Of a stretch of 31,757 bases of DNA, positions 1 to 8,434 are shown one piece after another (position 1 is the first letter of the stretch; every line of letters begins with the position of its first letter). The stretch spans positions 1-31,757 of the forward strand of contig JABMNQ010000115.1 in assembly GCA_013204495.1 (NCBI GenBank), written 5' to 3'. The position numbers were made by a program, and so were the translations under genes. The notes under the pieces are model-generated. The model saw nothing but the letters and a program-made list of their open reading frames with translations, did no database searches and was not told the origin of the DNA. The stretch is from Candidatus Pelagibacter sp. (GTDB lineage: Bacteria; Pseudomonadota; Alphaproteobacteria; Pelagibacterales; Pelagibacteraceae).

Positions 1-1086
1 ATAGACCATAAAATTTCCAGCGGTGAAACATTTGATAAAATATTAAATAATTACTCCATTTCAAATGAAGAAATTTTAGAAATTAAAAAAAATTTAAATT
101 CAGATTATAATTTAAATAACCTTAAAACTAATCTTGATATAAAATTTACTATTGATCAGTCCAATAATAAAATTACCTCTTTTTTATTTCCTGTATCGAG
201 AACGGAAAAAATTCAATTAACTAAGAACCTAGACACAAATATATTTGAAAAAAAAATAATTATTACAAATTTAAATAAAAAAATTCTTTTTAAAGAAGGA
301 AAAATTACAGAAAGTTTATATAAAACAGCAGTTGATCTAAATGTTCAGCCAAATATAATTATTGAATTTGCAAGAATTTATGGTTTCCAAGTTGATTTTC
401 AAAGAGATATTAGAAAAAATGATAACTTTCAAATTATGTATGAGGTGTTCCAAGATGATAACGGTAAAGCATTTGAAACTGGAAATATTATTTTTGCAGA
501 TTTAAAACTTAGCGGAACAAATAATTCTTTATATTATTTTGATAAAAAAGGAAGTGAAGGACACTACGATCAAAATGGAAAGAGTGTTGAAAAGGCGTTA
601 ATGAAAACACCCATTAATGGTGCAAGACTATCTTCTGCATTTGGAATGAGAAAACATCCAATTGATGGTTATAATAAAATGCATAGAGGTACTGATTTTG
701 CTGCACCGATGGGGACGCCTATCATGGCATCAGGTAGCGGTGTTATCACAAGAGCTAGATGGTGTGGAGGTGGTGGAAATTGTGTAAAAATAAAACACAA
801 CTCAACATACGAAACAATCTATGCTCATATGAAAAATTTTGCGCGAGAAATTAAGGAAGGCTCAAGAGTTAAGCAGGGTCAAATAATTGGCTATGTTGGC
901 TCAACTGGAAACTCTACTGGTCCACATTTACATTATGAAGTGGTCGAAAATGGAAAAAAAATTAACTCTCAAAAATTAAAGTTGCCTTCTGGAAAAACTC
1001 TTAAAGGTAAGGAGAGAGAAGTGTTTGAAGTTACCAGAATTAAACTAGATGTTTTAAAATCAGAACTAATTATTGGCCTAAATTAA
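1..1086 (+). CDS. M23 family metallopeptidase, 3' part (start lies upstream of the window)
   Basis: The frame is open from the first base, so this is the C-terminal 361 residues of a longer protein; the ATG at 436 is internal. Residues about 225-330 form a peptidase M23 (LytM-type) domain, with the zinc motif HxxxD at H228/D232, a YAHM histidine at H276 and the HLH motif at H309/H311, so all metal and catalytic positions are present. The upstream part, with repeated beta-strand-like segments and a GETFDKIL stretch, resembles the OapA/LysM-like N-terminal regions of MepM-type endopeptidases. Such enzymes act in the periplasm and cut peptidoglycan cross-links during wall growth. The signal or anchor segment cannot be seen because it lies outside the window. 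The stop overlaps the stop of the convergent DUF4167 gene by four bases. Family assignment is firm; the exact substrate is not shown by the sequence. Confidence 0.93.
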   Translation: MDHKISSGETFDKILNNYSISNEEILEIKKNLNSDYNLNNLKTNLDIKFTIDQSNNKITSFLFPVSRTEKIQLTKNLDTNIFEKKIIITNLNKKILFKEGKITESLYKTAVDLNVQPNIIIEFARIYGFQVDFQRDIRKNDNFQIMYEVFQDDNGKAFETGNIIFADLKLSGTNNSLYYFDKKGSEGHYDQNGKSVEKALMKTPINGARLSSAFGMRKHPIDGYNKMHRGTDFAAPMGTPIMASGSGVITRARWCGGGGNCVKIKHNSTYETIYAHMKNFAREIKEGSRVKQGQIIGYVGSTGNSTGPHLHYEVVENGKKINSQKLKLPSGKTLKGKEREVFEVTRIKLDVLKSELIIGLN

Positions 1087-1565
1087 ATTGCTGCAGGCTT
1101 TTTTTCTACAGTTTTTTTCTCAATTGTTTTTACGACCCTTTTAACTTCAATTTCTGGAGTTATTTTTTTAACTGTTTCAGCTTCAATTTTAACTGGTTTT
1201 TCAACTTGATCTATGGAATCTATGGGCGCAATAGGTTTTACCTCTACTGGAGATGAATTAACTCTTACCATTCTAAGACTTTCTTGCTCGTTTTTAACTC
1301 TTGTAAAATGATCGGCATGTTGAAAATAATTTTCAGATAAAATCTTATCTTCATTTGCGAGCGCTTCTCTTGCTAAATCATTATATTTTTCAATTAATTT
1401 ATCAGCATTATGATTATTTCTACCTGGAACATTTCTTTGAAAATTATCATTATTCGAAAATTTTGATTCTTCATTATTGCTTCTAAATGGAGGTCTTCTA
1501 TTATTATTGCTTCTAAATGGAGGTCTTCTGTTGTTATTAGTATTATTGCTTCTAAATGTTACCAT
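1083..1565 (-). CDS. DUF4167 domain protein with Asn/Arg-rich repeat N-terminus
   Basis: A 160-residue protein. Residues about 48-95 match the alphaproteobacterial DUF4167 domain: the stretch reading NADKLIEKYNDLAREAL, followed by ENYFQHADHF, is typical. The N-terminal 45 residues are low complexity, with the unit RRPPFRSNNN repeated, a composition that suggests nucleic-acid or RNP binding (inference). The C-terminal 50 residues are Val/Lys/Glu rich and probably disordered. It is the last gene of the lysC-ispG-prfA-prmC run, 15 bases after prmC, a neighbourhood also seen in other alphaproteobacteria. The biochemical function is unknown; proximity to translation termination genes hints at a translation or ribosome link, which is only inference. 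Its stop overlaps that of the opposing peptidase gene. Confidence 0.85.
   Translation of the reverse strand: MVTFRSNNTNNNRRPPFRSNNNRRPPFRSNNEESKFSNNDNFQRNVPGRNNHNADKLIEKYNDLAREALANEDKILSENYFQHADHFTRVKNEQESLRMVRVNSSPVEVKPIAPIDSIDQVEKPVKIEAETVKKITPEIEVKRVVKTIEKKTVEKKPAAI
1473..1558 (-). repeat. Direct repeat inside the DUF4167 gene (two full copies and one partial)
   Basis: Two identical 27-base copies lie at 1473-1499 and 1503-1529, 30 bases apart, and a 17-base partial copy lies at 1542-1558. They encode the repeated peptide RRPPFRSNN. The in-frame spacing (30 then 39 bases) and identity at DNA level point to recent expansion by slippage or unequal exchange, so copy number may vary between strains. 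Confidence 0.9.
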
Positions 1566-1580
1566 AATTTTATTTTCAAT

Positions 1581-2423
1581 TTAAATTTTAGTGCTGATTA
1601 TACAGCGATCGTTGTTGCCATAATCTTTTATAGCTTTGTTTATATAAAAACCTTCTTCTTTTAATATTTTCATAACTTTATTTTTTTGATTAAAACCTAT
1701 CTCTAAAATAAACTTACCATTTTTCTTAATCAGAGCGCTTGCTTTACTAATTACTTTTCTGATTTTTGAAAAACCATCAAACCCGCCACTTAAAGCTAAT
1801 TTTGGCTCAAAATTAACAACATCTTTTTCCAAATATTTTAAACTTAACAATTCAATATAAGGAGGGTTTGAAACAATTAGATCATATTTGCCAATTTTGA
1901 AATTGTCAACACTAGAATGAAAAAATTTTACTCTATTATTCAAGTTTAGATGTTTAGCATTGAATTTGCTTACATTTATACTTTTTTTAGAAATATCTAT
2001 TCCTGTTCCATAAAAATTGCTTCTCTCTTTTAATATCGATAACAGAATACATCCAGACCCTGTTCCAATATCCAAAACTTGTAGCTGTGTATTTTTTGAA
2101 TAAATTTTTAATACTTCTTCAATTATTAATTCAGTATCTGGTCTGGGAATCAATACATCCTTATTAACAAAAAATTCATTATTCCAAAATTCTTTTTTAT
2201 TTATTAAATAGGCTATTGGCTCTCCTTTTTTTCTTCTTTCAATTAAATTTTTGAAATTAGTTAATTGATCTGTATTCAAAATTTCTTTAGGATTTAAGAT
2301 AATATGTTTTTTATCTTTATTTATTGAATTAGATAATAAGATTTCACTATCTAGCTGTGGATTTGATACTCTACTTATTTGCAAAGCATTAATTCCCTCA
2401 ATTAAAACATTTTCAATATTCAT
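1581..2423 (-). CDS. prmC: Peptide chain release factor N5-glutamine methyltransferase
   Basis: A 280-residue class I SAM-dependent methyltransferase, the usual PrmC/HemK length. The SAM-binding glycine loop DIGTGSG is at residues 118-124. The catalytic NPPY motif, which holds the glutamine amide, is at 186-189. The N-terminal helical domain (1-75) that docks on the release factor is present, and the RPDTE stretch near 94-98 is typical. The enzyme methylates the glutamine of the GGQ motif of RF1/RF2 in the cytoplasm, raising peptide-release efficiency. It lies two bases downstream of prfA, its substrate gene, in the same direction, so the two are almost certainly cotranscribed. No key residue is missing. 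Confidence 0.97.
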   Translation of the reverse strand: MNIENVLIEGINALQISRVSNPQLDSEILLSNSINKDKKHIILNPKEILNTDQLTNFKNLIERRKKGEPIAYLINKKEFWNNEFFVNKDVLIPRPDTELIIEEVLKIYSKNTQLQVLDIGTGSGCILLSILKERSNFYGTGIDISKKSINVSKFNAKHLNLNNRVKFFHSSVDNFKIGKYDLIVSNPPYIELLSLKYLEKDVVNFEPKLALSGGFDGFSKIRKVISKASALIKKNGKFILEIGFNQKNKVMKILKEEGFYINKAIKDYGNNDRCIISTKI

Positions 2424-2425
2424 TT

Positions 2426-3499
2426 TTATTTAAGATTACTTAGTTTTTCTTCTTGCGCTTGGAGTGTTAAAGTTTCAACCATTTCATCAAAGGCCTCTCC
2501 TTCTAAAAATTCCTCAAGCTTATGTAATGTTAAATTAATACGATGGTCTGTTACTCTTCCTTGTGGAAAGTTATAAGTTCTGATCCTCTCAGATCTATCT
2601 CCTGTGCCAATTTTACTTTTTCTATCTTGAGACCTTTCTTGGTCTATTCTTGATCTTTCTAAATCATAAAGTCTTGATCTTAAAATTTTCATTCCTTTGG
2701 CTTTATTCTTATGTTGAGATTTTTCATCTTGCTGTGAAACTGACAGGCCTGTTGGAATATGAGTTATTCGTACCGCACTATCGGTTGTATTAACAGATTG
2801 TCCCCCTGGTCCTCCAGCTCTAAAAACGTCTATTCTCAAATCAGAATCATTTATTTTTACATCAACCTCCTCCGCTTCTGGCAAAACAGCTACTGTTGCT
2901 GCAGAGGTATGAATTCTTCCTTGAGTTTCTGTATCAGGAACTCTCTGAACACGATGTACACCACTCTCATACTTTAAGGTTGAATAAATATTTTTTCCTC
3001 TAATAGAAGCGATAACCTCTTTAAGTCCGCCAGCTTCACTCTGTGACATACTAATTATTTCTAATTCCCATTTTTTTTTATTACTAACTTTTTCATACAT
3101 TTTAAAAAGATCTGAAGCAAATAAACTTGCCTCTAAACCTCCTGTACCAGCTCTAATTTCTATAATGGCATTTTTTTTATCAGCTTCATCTTTTGGTAAT
3201 AAAAATAATTTTAATTTTTTTCCTATTGTTTCATTTTCTAGCTTAAGATCTTTCAATTCTATTTCGGCCATTTCTTTGAATTCATTATCACTACTTGGGT
3301 CATCCAATATTTTCTTCAAATCTTTTCTTTCTACATCATGTGAAAAATATTTTTTAGCATCATCAATTACATCATTTAAATCTGAATATTCTTTAGATTT
3401 TTCAGCAAAAAGTTTTTTATCTACATCACCAGTTGATAGTTCTTTTTCTAGTACAGAATGCTTAGATATTAAATCTTCAATTGTTTTTAGAGGTATCAT
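2426..3499 (-). CDS. prfA: Peptide chain release factor 1
   Basis: A 357-residue class I release factor. The stop-codon recognition tripeptide PDT at residues 188-190 fits the PxT signature of RF1 (UAA/UAG) rather than the SPF of RF2. The peptidyl-transferase-centre motif GGQ is at 232-234, inside [16 protein letters not shown]. The factor enters the ribosomal A site at UAA and UAG and triggers hydrolysis of peptidyl-tRNA. Its ATG overlaps the ispG stop by one base (TAATG on the minus strand), indicating translational coupling. The modifying enzyme gene prmC follows two bases later. Length and motif positions match the E. coli protein closely. Confidence 0.98.
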   Translation of the reverse strand: MIPLKTIEDLISKHSVLEKELSTGDVDKKLFAEKSKEYSDLNDVIDDAKKYFSHDVERKDLKKILDDPSSDNEFKEMAEIELKDLKLENETIGKKLKLFLLPKDEADKKNAIIEIRAGTGGLEASLFASDLFKMYEKVSNKKKWELEIISMSQSEAGGLKEVIASIRGKNIYSTLKYESGVHRVQRVPDTETQGRIHTSAATVAVLPEAEEVDVKINDSDLRIDVFRAGGPGGQSVNTTDSAVRITHIPTGLSVSQQDEKSQHKNKAKGMKILRSRLYDLERSRIDQERSQDRKSKIGTGDRSERIRTYNFPQGRVTDHRINLTLHKLEEFLEGEAFDEMVETLTLQAQEEKLSNLK

Positions 3500-4599
3500 T
3501 ATAGTTTTTTATCAAGTTCTGCAGCTTTTTTTTCAACTTCTTTTACGACTCTTGATATTATGTCTTCTGATAAAACTTTTTCACTTTGAATGCCAGATAA
3601 ATAAAGCATATTATTTCCTTTACCACCCCCAGTTATTCCTATGTCTGTCATTGCAGCTTCTCCTGGTCCATTAACTACACAGCCAATAATTGATAAAGTT
3701 AAAGGAGTTTTTATATGAGAGAGCTTTTCTTCTAAGGTTTTAACTGTGTCAATTACTTGAAATGCTTGTCTAGCGCAAGATGGGCAAGATATAATTTTTA
3801 CACCTCTGTTTCTTAAATTGAGTGATTTTAATATTTCATTGCCTATTTTAATCTCTTTAACCGGATCATCCGATAAAGAAATTCTTATTGTATCTCCTAT
3901 TCCATCCAATAAAAGTGAGCCAAGACCTATAGAAGATTTAACACTGCCAGAAACAAAACCTCCAGCCTCTGTAATTCCTAAATGAAGAGGATAATCCGTA
4001 ACATTTGAAAGTTGACGGTACGCTGCCATGGATAAAAAAATATCTGAAGACTTAACACTTATTTTAAAATTAAAGAAATCTTGATCTTCTAAAATTTTTA
4101 TATTTCTTTGTGCACTTTCAACTAGTGCTTCTGGGCATGGTTCTTTATATTTCTCTAAAATATCCTTTTCAAGTGAGCCGGCATTAACACCAATTCGTAT
4201 AGAACAGCCATTATTTTTAGCGGCACTTAAAACATCATGTATTTTTGTTTTATCGCCAATATTTCCTGGATTAATCCTTAAACATTTTGCTCCGTTTTCA
4301 GCTGCTTCTATTGCTCTTTTATAGTGAAAATGAATATCTGCGATAATTGGTACAGATACATGTTTGGTAATTTCTTTAAGCGCTAAAGAAGATTCTTTAT
4401 CTGGACATGAAACTCTGACGAGATCAGCTCCTTCTTCATGAATATCGTTTATTTGTTTTATGGTAGCTTGAATATCTGTGGTTAACGTATTGGTCATTGA
4501 TTGAACGGAAATAGGATTGTCTCCACCAACCTTCACATCGCCAACATTAATGACTTTTGTTTTTTTTCGGTGGATATCCCTAAATGGTCTTAAGCTCAT
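3499..4599 (-). CDS. ispG: 4-hydroxy-3-methylbut-2-enyl-diphosphate synthase (MEP pathway)
   Basis: A 366-residue GcpE/IspG protein. It has an N-terminal TIM-barrel beginning near the VQSMTNT motif (residues 32-38) and a C-terminal iron-sulphur domain. The [4Fe-4S] ligands are visible as C272, C275 and C307 (CPSC and GCVVNGPGE), with the glutamate at 314 as the fourth ligand. It reductively converts methylerythritol cyclodiphosphate to HMBPP, the penultimate step to isoprenoids, in the cytoplasm. It is the two-domain bacterial form, without the central insert of plant proteins. It sits between lysC (three bases upstream) and prfA (one-base overlap), so it is part of one operon with them. Confidence 0.97.
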   Translation of the reverse strand: MSLRPFRDIHRKKTKVINVGDVKVGGDNPISVQSMTNTLTTDIQATIKQINDIHEEGADLVRVSCPDKESSLALKEITKHVSVPIIADIHFHYKRAIEAAENGAKCLRINPGNIGDKTKIHDVLSAAKNNGCSIRIGVNAGSLEKDILEKYKEPCPEALVESAQRNIKILEDQDFFNFKISVKSSDIFLSMAAYRQLSNVTDYPLHLGITEAGGFVSGSVKSSIGLGSLLLDGIGDTIRISLSDDPVKEIKIGNEILKSLNLRNRGVKIISCPSCARQAFQVIDTVKTLEEKLSHIKTPLTLSIIGCVVNGPGEAAMTDIGITGGGKGNNMLYLSGIQSEKVLSEDIISRVVKEVEKKAAELDKKL

Positions 4600-4602
4600 T
4601 TA

Positions 4603-5814
4603 TTAATCTAATTTAAATTCTTTATGAAGCGCTGCTACAGCTTTTTTTATTTGCTTATTAGAAATTAAGACTGAAATTTTAATTTCAGATGTTGAAATGA
4701 CCATTATATTAATTTTTTTAGAGGCTAATGCCTGAAACATTCGGTAAGTAATTCCTGGAGTGGTAATCATGCCAACACCAATTATTGAGACTTTTGAAAC
4801 ATTATTATCATATGTAAATCTTCTAAAAGAAATTTTTTTATTTTTCTTAATTATTTTCTCAGTTTTTTTTAAATCTTCAGATTTGATTGTAAAAGTTAAA
4901 TCTGTTTCTTTTCCATTTAAGGAAATATTTTGAACTACCATATCAACATTGATTTGATTAAGTGATAATGGCTTAAAAACAGCAGCAGCAACCCCTGGTT
5001 CATCTTTAACACCAACTATTGTAACTTTGGCATCATTTTTTGTAGAAGTAATTCCTGTTATAATTTGGTTGCTAAAGGTTTTTTTATCTCCTGTAATTAA
5101 TGTACCTTTTTTTTTCTCAAATGAGGATTTTACAGAAAAACTTATATTATTTAATTTAGCATCTTGTACTGAAGTTGGTTGCATAACCTTTGCTCCAAGT
5201 GATGCCATCTCCAACATCTCATCATATGAAATTTTAAAGATTTTTTTTGCTTTTGAGTGATTTCTTGGATCTGTAGTATATACACCATCTACATCGGTAT
5301 ATATATCACATGCATCTGCGTTAAAAAATTTTGCTAACATTATTGCTGAAGCATCCGTTCCACCTCTTCCAAGTGTTGTAATTCTATTTTCTAAATTAAT
5401 TCCTTGAAAACCAGTTATAATTGGAATTCCACCAGATTTCATAAAAGTAAGTATTTTAGTTTTATTAATCTTGCTAATTCTTGAGGCGCTATATGGGCCT
5501 TCAGTGATAATTGGAAGTTGCCAAGACATCCAAGATCTAGCTTTCATGCCCAAATGTTTCAGTCTGCCCGCAATTAATGCACACGCAGCTTGTTCGCCAG
5601 TTGATAATAAAACGTCATATTCTGCTGAATCAAAATTATTACTTAATTCTTTAGTTTTTTTAATAAGATCGTTAGTTGTTCCGCTCATTGCTGAAGAAAC
5701 TACAATAACTCCAAATTTTTTTCTTTTATAAGAGGCAATAATTTTTGCCACATTCTTAATTCTATCTATACTTCCAACAGAAGTTCCACCGAACTTTAAT
5801 ACAACAGTTTTCAT
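4603..5814 (-). CDS. lysC: Aspartate kinase
   Basis: A 403-residue monofunctional aspartokinase. The N-terminal amino-acid-kinase fold starts with KFGGTSVGS (residues 7-15) and contains the LGRGGTDASA segment and the TDVDGVYTTDPR segment that bind ATP and aspartate. The C-terminal 140 residues (from about 262) carry two ACT domains, the usual site of feedback inhibition by lysine and/or threonine. It phosphorylates aspartate, the first committed step to lysine (and diaminopimelate), methionine and threonine. It is the first gene of the minus-strand run lysC-ispG-prfA-prmC-DUF4167 and diverges from ubiG across a 65-base gap. Nothing unusual was seen. Confidence 0.97.
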   Translation of the reverse strand: MKTVVLKFGGTSVGSIDRIKNVAKIIASYKRKKFGVIVVSSAMSGTTNDLIKKTKELSNNFDSAEYDVLLSTGEQAACALIAGRLKHLGMKARSWMSWQLPIITEGPYSASRISKINKTKILTFMKSGGIPIITGFQGINLENRITTLGRGGTDASAIMLAKFFNADACDIYTDVDGVYTTDPRNHSKAKKIFKISYDEMLEMASLGAKVMQPTSVQDAKLNNISFSVKSSFEKKKGTLITGDKKTFSNQIITGITSTKNDAKVTIVGVKDEPGVAAAVFKPLSLNQINVDMVVQNISLNGKETDLTFTIKSEDLKKTEKIIKKNKKISFRRFTYDNNVSKVSIIGVGMITTPGITYRMFQALASKKINIMVISTSEIKISVLISNKQIKKAVAALHKEFKLD

Positions 5815-5879
5815 TGATAATTTTGTTTAATTTATTTGATAAAATACATCTTAATTGTTATGTCCACAAGTCATCTATT

Positions 5880-6602
5880 ATGAATTCAGTAAATAAAAAA
5901 GAAATCGAAAAATTTTCCAAAATTGCAGAAGAATGGTGGAATCCTAATGGAAAATTTAAACCATTACATAATTTCAATCCTATAAGAATTAAATATATAA
6001 AAGAAAATATAATTAAGGATTTTAATATTAATCATTCTGATAAACCATTAAAAAATATCAAATTATTAGATATTGGTTGTGGGGGTGGCTTGTTATCAGA
6101 GCCAATGTGTAGACTGGGTGCCAATGTAGTTGGGATAGATGCTTCCAAAAAAAATATAGCAGTTGCAAAATTTCATGCAAAAAAAAATAAACTTAAAATA
6201 AATTATAAGGTTGCCTCACCAGAAAAACTTAAAACTAAAACAAAATTTGATGTGATTTTAAACATGGAAATAGTTGAACATGTTAATGATATAGATTTTT
6301 TTATTAAAGAGAGTTCTAAATTATTAAAAAAGAATGGCATAATGTTTGTTGCTACCTTAAACAAAACATTAAAATCATATGTCTTTGCGATTGTGGGCGC
6401 TGAATATATTTTAAAATGGCTTCCTATTGGAACTCATGATTGGGAAAAATTTGTAAAACCTGAAGATCTAATAAATATTTCTAAAAAAAATAATTTATCA
6501 CTAAAAAAATTAGATGGTATGCAATTTAATATATTGGATAAAAGTTGGAAAATAAGTCGAGACACATCTGTTAATTATATTGTAAAATTTGTAAAAATTT
6601 AA
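5880..6602 (+). CDS. ubiG: Ubiquinone biosynthesis O-methyltransferase
   Basis: A 240-residue class I methyltransferase. The motif I loop DIGCGGG is at residues 64-70, NGKFKPLH at 23-30 is the typical UbiG substrate region, and the late block GTHDWEKFVKPEDL is diagnostic. It catalyses both O-methylations in ubiquinone synthesis and is membrane-associated in other bacteria. I chose the ATG at 5880 because the protein then begins MNSVNKKEIEKFSKIAEEWW, like other UbiG proteins. The open frame extends in phase to a TTG at 5814, but that would add 22 hydrophobic residues without homology and reach the divergent lysC start. Its stop overlaps the stop of the opposing DUF1178 gene by four bases. Confidence 0.96.
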   Translation: MNSVNKKEIEKFSKIAEEWWNPNGKFKPLHNFNPIRIKYIKENIIKDFNINHSDKPLKNIKLLDIGCGGGLLSEPMCRLGANVVGIDASKKNIAVAKFHAKKNKLKINYKVASPEKLKTKTKFDVILNMEIVEHVNDIDFFIKESSKLLKKNGIMFVATLNKTLKSYVFAIVGAEYILKWLPIGTHDWEKFVKPEDLINISKKNNLSLKKLDGMQFNILDKSWKISRDTSVNYIVKFVKI

Positions 6603-7026
6603 TTAGTGTTATCTTTTATCCAATGAATTATTTCAGCTTGTATACCCTCTTCTTTTAATTCTTTAAGATCTTCATTTGTTGCGGTACCATAAATTCCCTT
6701 AGAAGATTTTTTATTTTTGTAATGTATAGATCTTGCTTCATAAGCAAAATTTTCACCGACATAATTGAAATTTTTTTTAATAAATTCTTGATATTGAGAT
6801 ATCGTTTTTTTTATCTCTTTATATTTTTGACTTGGTGTATCAATCATAATATTGTTTTTTGACATAAATACACTTGGAGACATTAAAGTTTTTTCAACAT
6901 TCAATGAGTTGCAAAAATGACAATTAAGAAAACTTTTTTTTTTAGCTTCTCATACTCTCGCGAGGTTGAAAACCAACTATCAAAAGTCGTTTCACAGTCT
7001 TTACATATAAGTTTATATTTAATCAT
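6599..7026 (-). pseudogene. DUF1178 family gene with a frameshift at an A10 tract
   Basis: Two open segments together make a complete DUF1178 protein of about 143 residues. The 5' part starts at the ATG complementary to 7024-7026 and reads MIKYKLICKDCETTFDSWFS, with a CxxC pair. It runs into a homopolymer of ten A (plus-strand T10 at 6934-6943), after which the frame ends at a TGA at 6901-6903, giving 41 residues. In the other frame translation continues without a gap as SFLNCHFCNSLNVEKTLMSPS, adding the second CxxC, and ends at 6599 with typical DUF1178 text (EARSIHYKN, IYGTATNEDLKEL). Eleven A (or eight) would restore one frame. The product would be a small zinc-ribbon-like protein of unknown function. 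The break may be a sequencing or assembly error, a real mutation, or a site of slippage. The gene lies 41 bases downstream of argJ. Confidence 0.85.
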
Positions 7027-7067
7027 AAAATATAGTTAATAACGAATGTTCTTTATTCAATAGTAAA

Positions 7068-8369
7068 TTAGCTTCTATAGTCTGCGTTAATTTCTATATA
7101 TTTTTTAGTTAAATCCATGGTGTAAGCTGTGAAGTTTTTTGTCCCTAAATTTAAATTTATTGAGATATCTATTGCTGAACCCTTCATATAATTTGCAACC
7201 TCACTCTCTTTGTAGTTCTTAAAAATTTTTCCCTTTTCTATAATTTTTATATTACTAAAATTGATCGATAATTTATCTAAATTTATATTTATGCCAGATT
7301 TCCCAATAGCCATTATTATTCTTCCCCAATTTGGATCTTCTCCAGCAATAGCAGTTTTAACAAGATTGGAATTAGCAATAGAAAAGGCTATTTTTTTTGC
7401 ATCATTATCGCTTTTTGATTTAATAACATTTATTGTTATAAATTTAGTGGCACCCTCACCATCTGCAACTATTTTTTTAGATAAATTTAATAATACTGAG
7501 TGTAAGGCTTTATCAAAAGATTTCATTCTTTTATCATTAATGTTGTTAATCATAGAGTTTTTAATTTTTCCTGTTGAAAAAATTGAAACCATGTCATTAG
7601 TGCTAGTATCTCCATCACAAGTAATTGCATTAAAGGTTGTGTCGATATTTTTTTTAAGCAATTTACTTAAAATATCATTTGAAAGATCTGCATCTGTAAA
7701 TATATAGCCTAATGTTGTGGCCATATTTGGAAAAATCATCCCCGATCCTTTTGCAATCCCATAAATTTTAATTTTTTTATTACCAATTTTGCACTCTTCC
7801 ATTGTAAGTTTTGGTTTTAAATCTGTTGTCATTATTCCCAAGGCTGCCTTCATCCAAATTAATTTATTTTGGGTATATTTAATTTTTTTTATTAATTCTG
7901 GAATATTCTTTTTTATTTTTTCAGTTGGATATTTTTCACCTATTGTTCCAGTGCAACCAAAAAGTATCTCATTACCCAATATTTTTTTTGGATGATCTTC
8001 ATCTTCATTTTGCTTCTTTGAGAGCTGGATTGAAATTTCTTCTGCTATTTCTTTTAGCGCCTTATAACCTTCGGGTCCTGTAAATGCGTTTGCATTTCTC
8101 GTATTTATTAAAAGTGACTTTATTTTTTTACATTTTATACCTAAATTCCATTTTATGTTTTCTGAAACTATTTTGGACTGAGTGTAAACAGATGCATAAT
8201 TTGCCCCATCTCTAAAATAAAACATAACAAGATCATCTCTTGGTTTGCTATATAAATTTGCACAAACGGTTGAAATTGAAACTCCATCAATGTGTTCTAA
8301 ATCTTGAAAGTCCTGCATTTTTGATTTTAAGGCTTGTGTGTTCATAAAGTTTCCTAGGTTTATTGTCAT
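7068..8369 (-). CDS. argJ: Glutamate N-acetyltransferase / amino-acid acetyltransferase (ornithine acetyltransferase)
   Basis: A 433-residue ArgJ precursor. The self-cleavage site is visible in KGSGMIFPNMATTLG: the bond between A217 and T218 is cut and T218 becomes the nucleophile of the beta chain. Family blocks GIMTTDLKPK, ITCDGDTSTNDM and GEDPNWGRI are all present. The enzyme transfers the acetyl group from acetylornithine to glutamate, recycling it in the arginine pathway, and fits with argD and argF in the same window. A second in-frame ATG at 8343-8345 (MNTQALKSK) could also be the start, since the first eight residues are not diagnostic. It diverges from secA across 65 bases of AT-rich DNA in which I could not identify a convincing promoter. 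Confidence 0.96.
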   Translation of the reverse strand: MTINLGNFMNTQALKSKMQDFQDLEHIDGVSISTVCANLYSKPRDDLVMFYFRDGANYASVYTQSKIVSENIKWNLGIKCKKIKSLLINTRNANAFTGPEGYKALKEIAEEISIQLSKKQNEDEDHPKKILGNEILFGCTGTIGEKYPTEKIKKNIPELIKKIKYTQNKLIWMKAALGIMTTDLKPKLTMEECKIGNKKIKIYGIAKGSGMIFPNMATTLGYIFTDADLSNDILSKLLKKNIDTTFNAITCDGDTSTNDMVSIFSTGKIKNSMINNINDKRMKSFDKALHSVLLNLSKKIVADGEGATKFITINVIKSKSDNDAKKIAFSIANSNLVKTAIAGEDPNWGRIIMAIGKSGININLDKLSINFSNIKIIEKGKIFKNYKESEVANYMKGSAIDISINLNLGTKNFTAYTMDLTKKYIEINADYRS

Positions 8370-8434
8370 CTATTTAAAATATTTATTTAATACTTATATT
8401 AAAAGTTGTAATTAATTATATATCAAAAAATAAG

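Noticed and set aside
3165..3674. Long plus-strand open frame opposite prfA and ispG
   Set aside because: Both minus-strand genes are fully supported by motifs; the antisense frame is Ser/Phe/Leu-rich, as expected from complementing AT-rich coding DNA.
5814..5879. In-frame upstream extension of ubiG to a TTG
   Set aside because: The extra 22 residues have no UbiG similarity, and the ATG at 5880 gives the normal family N-terminus.
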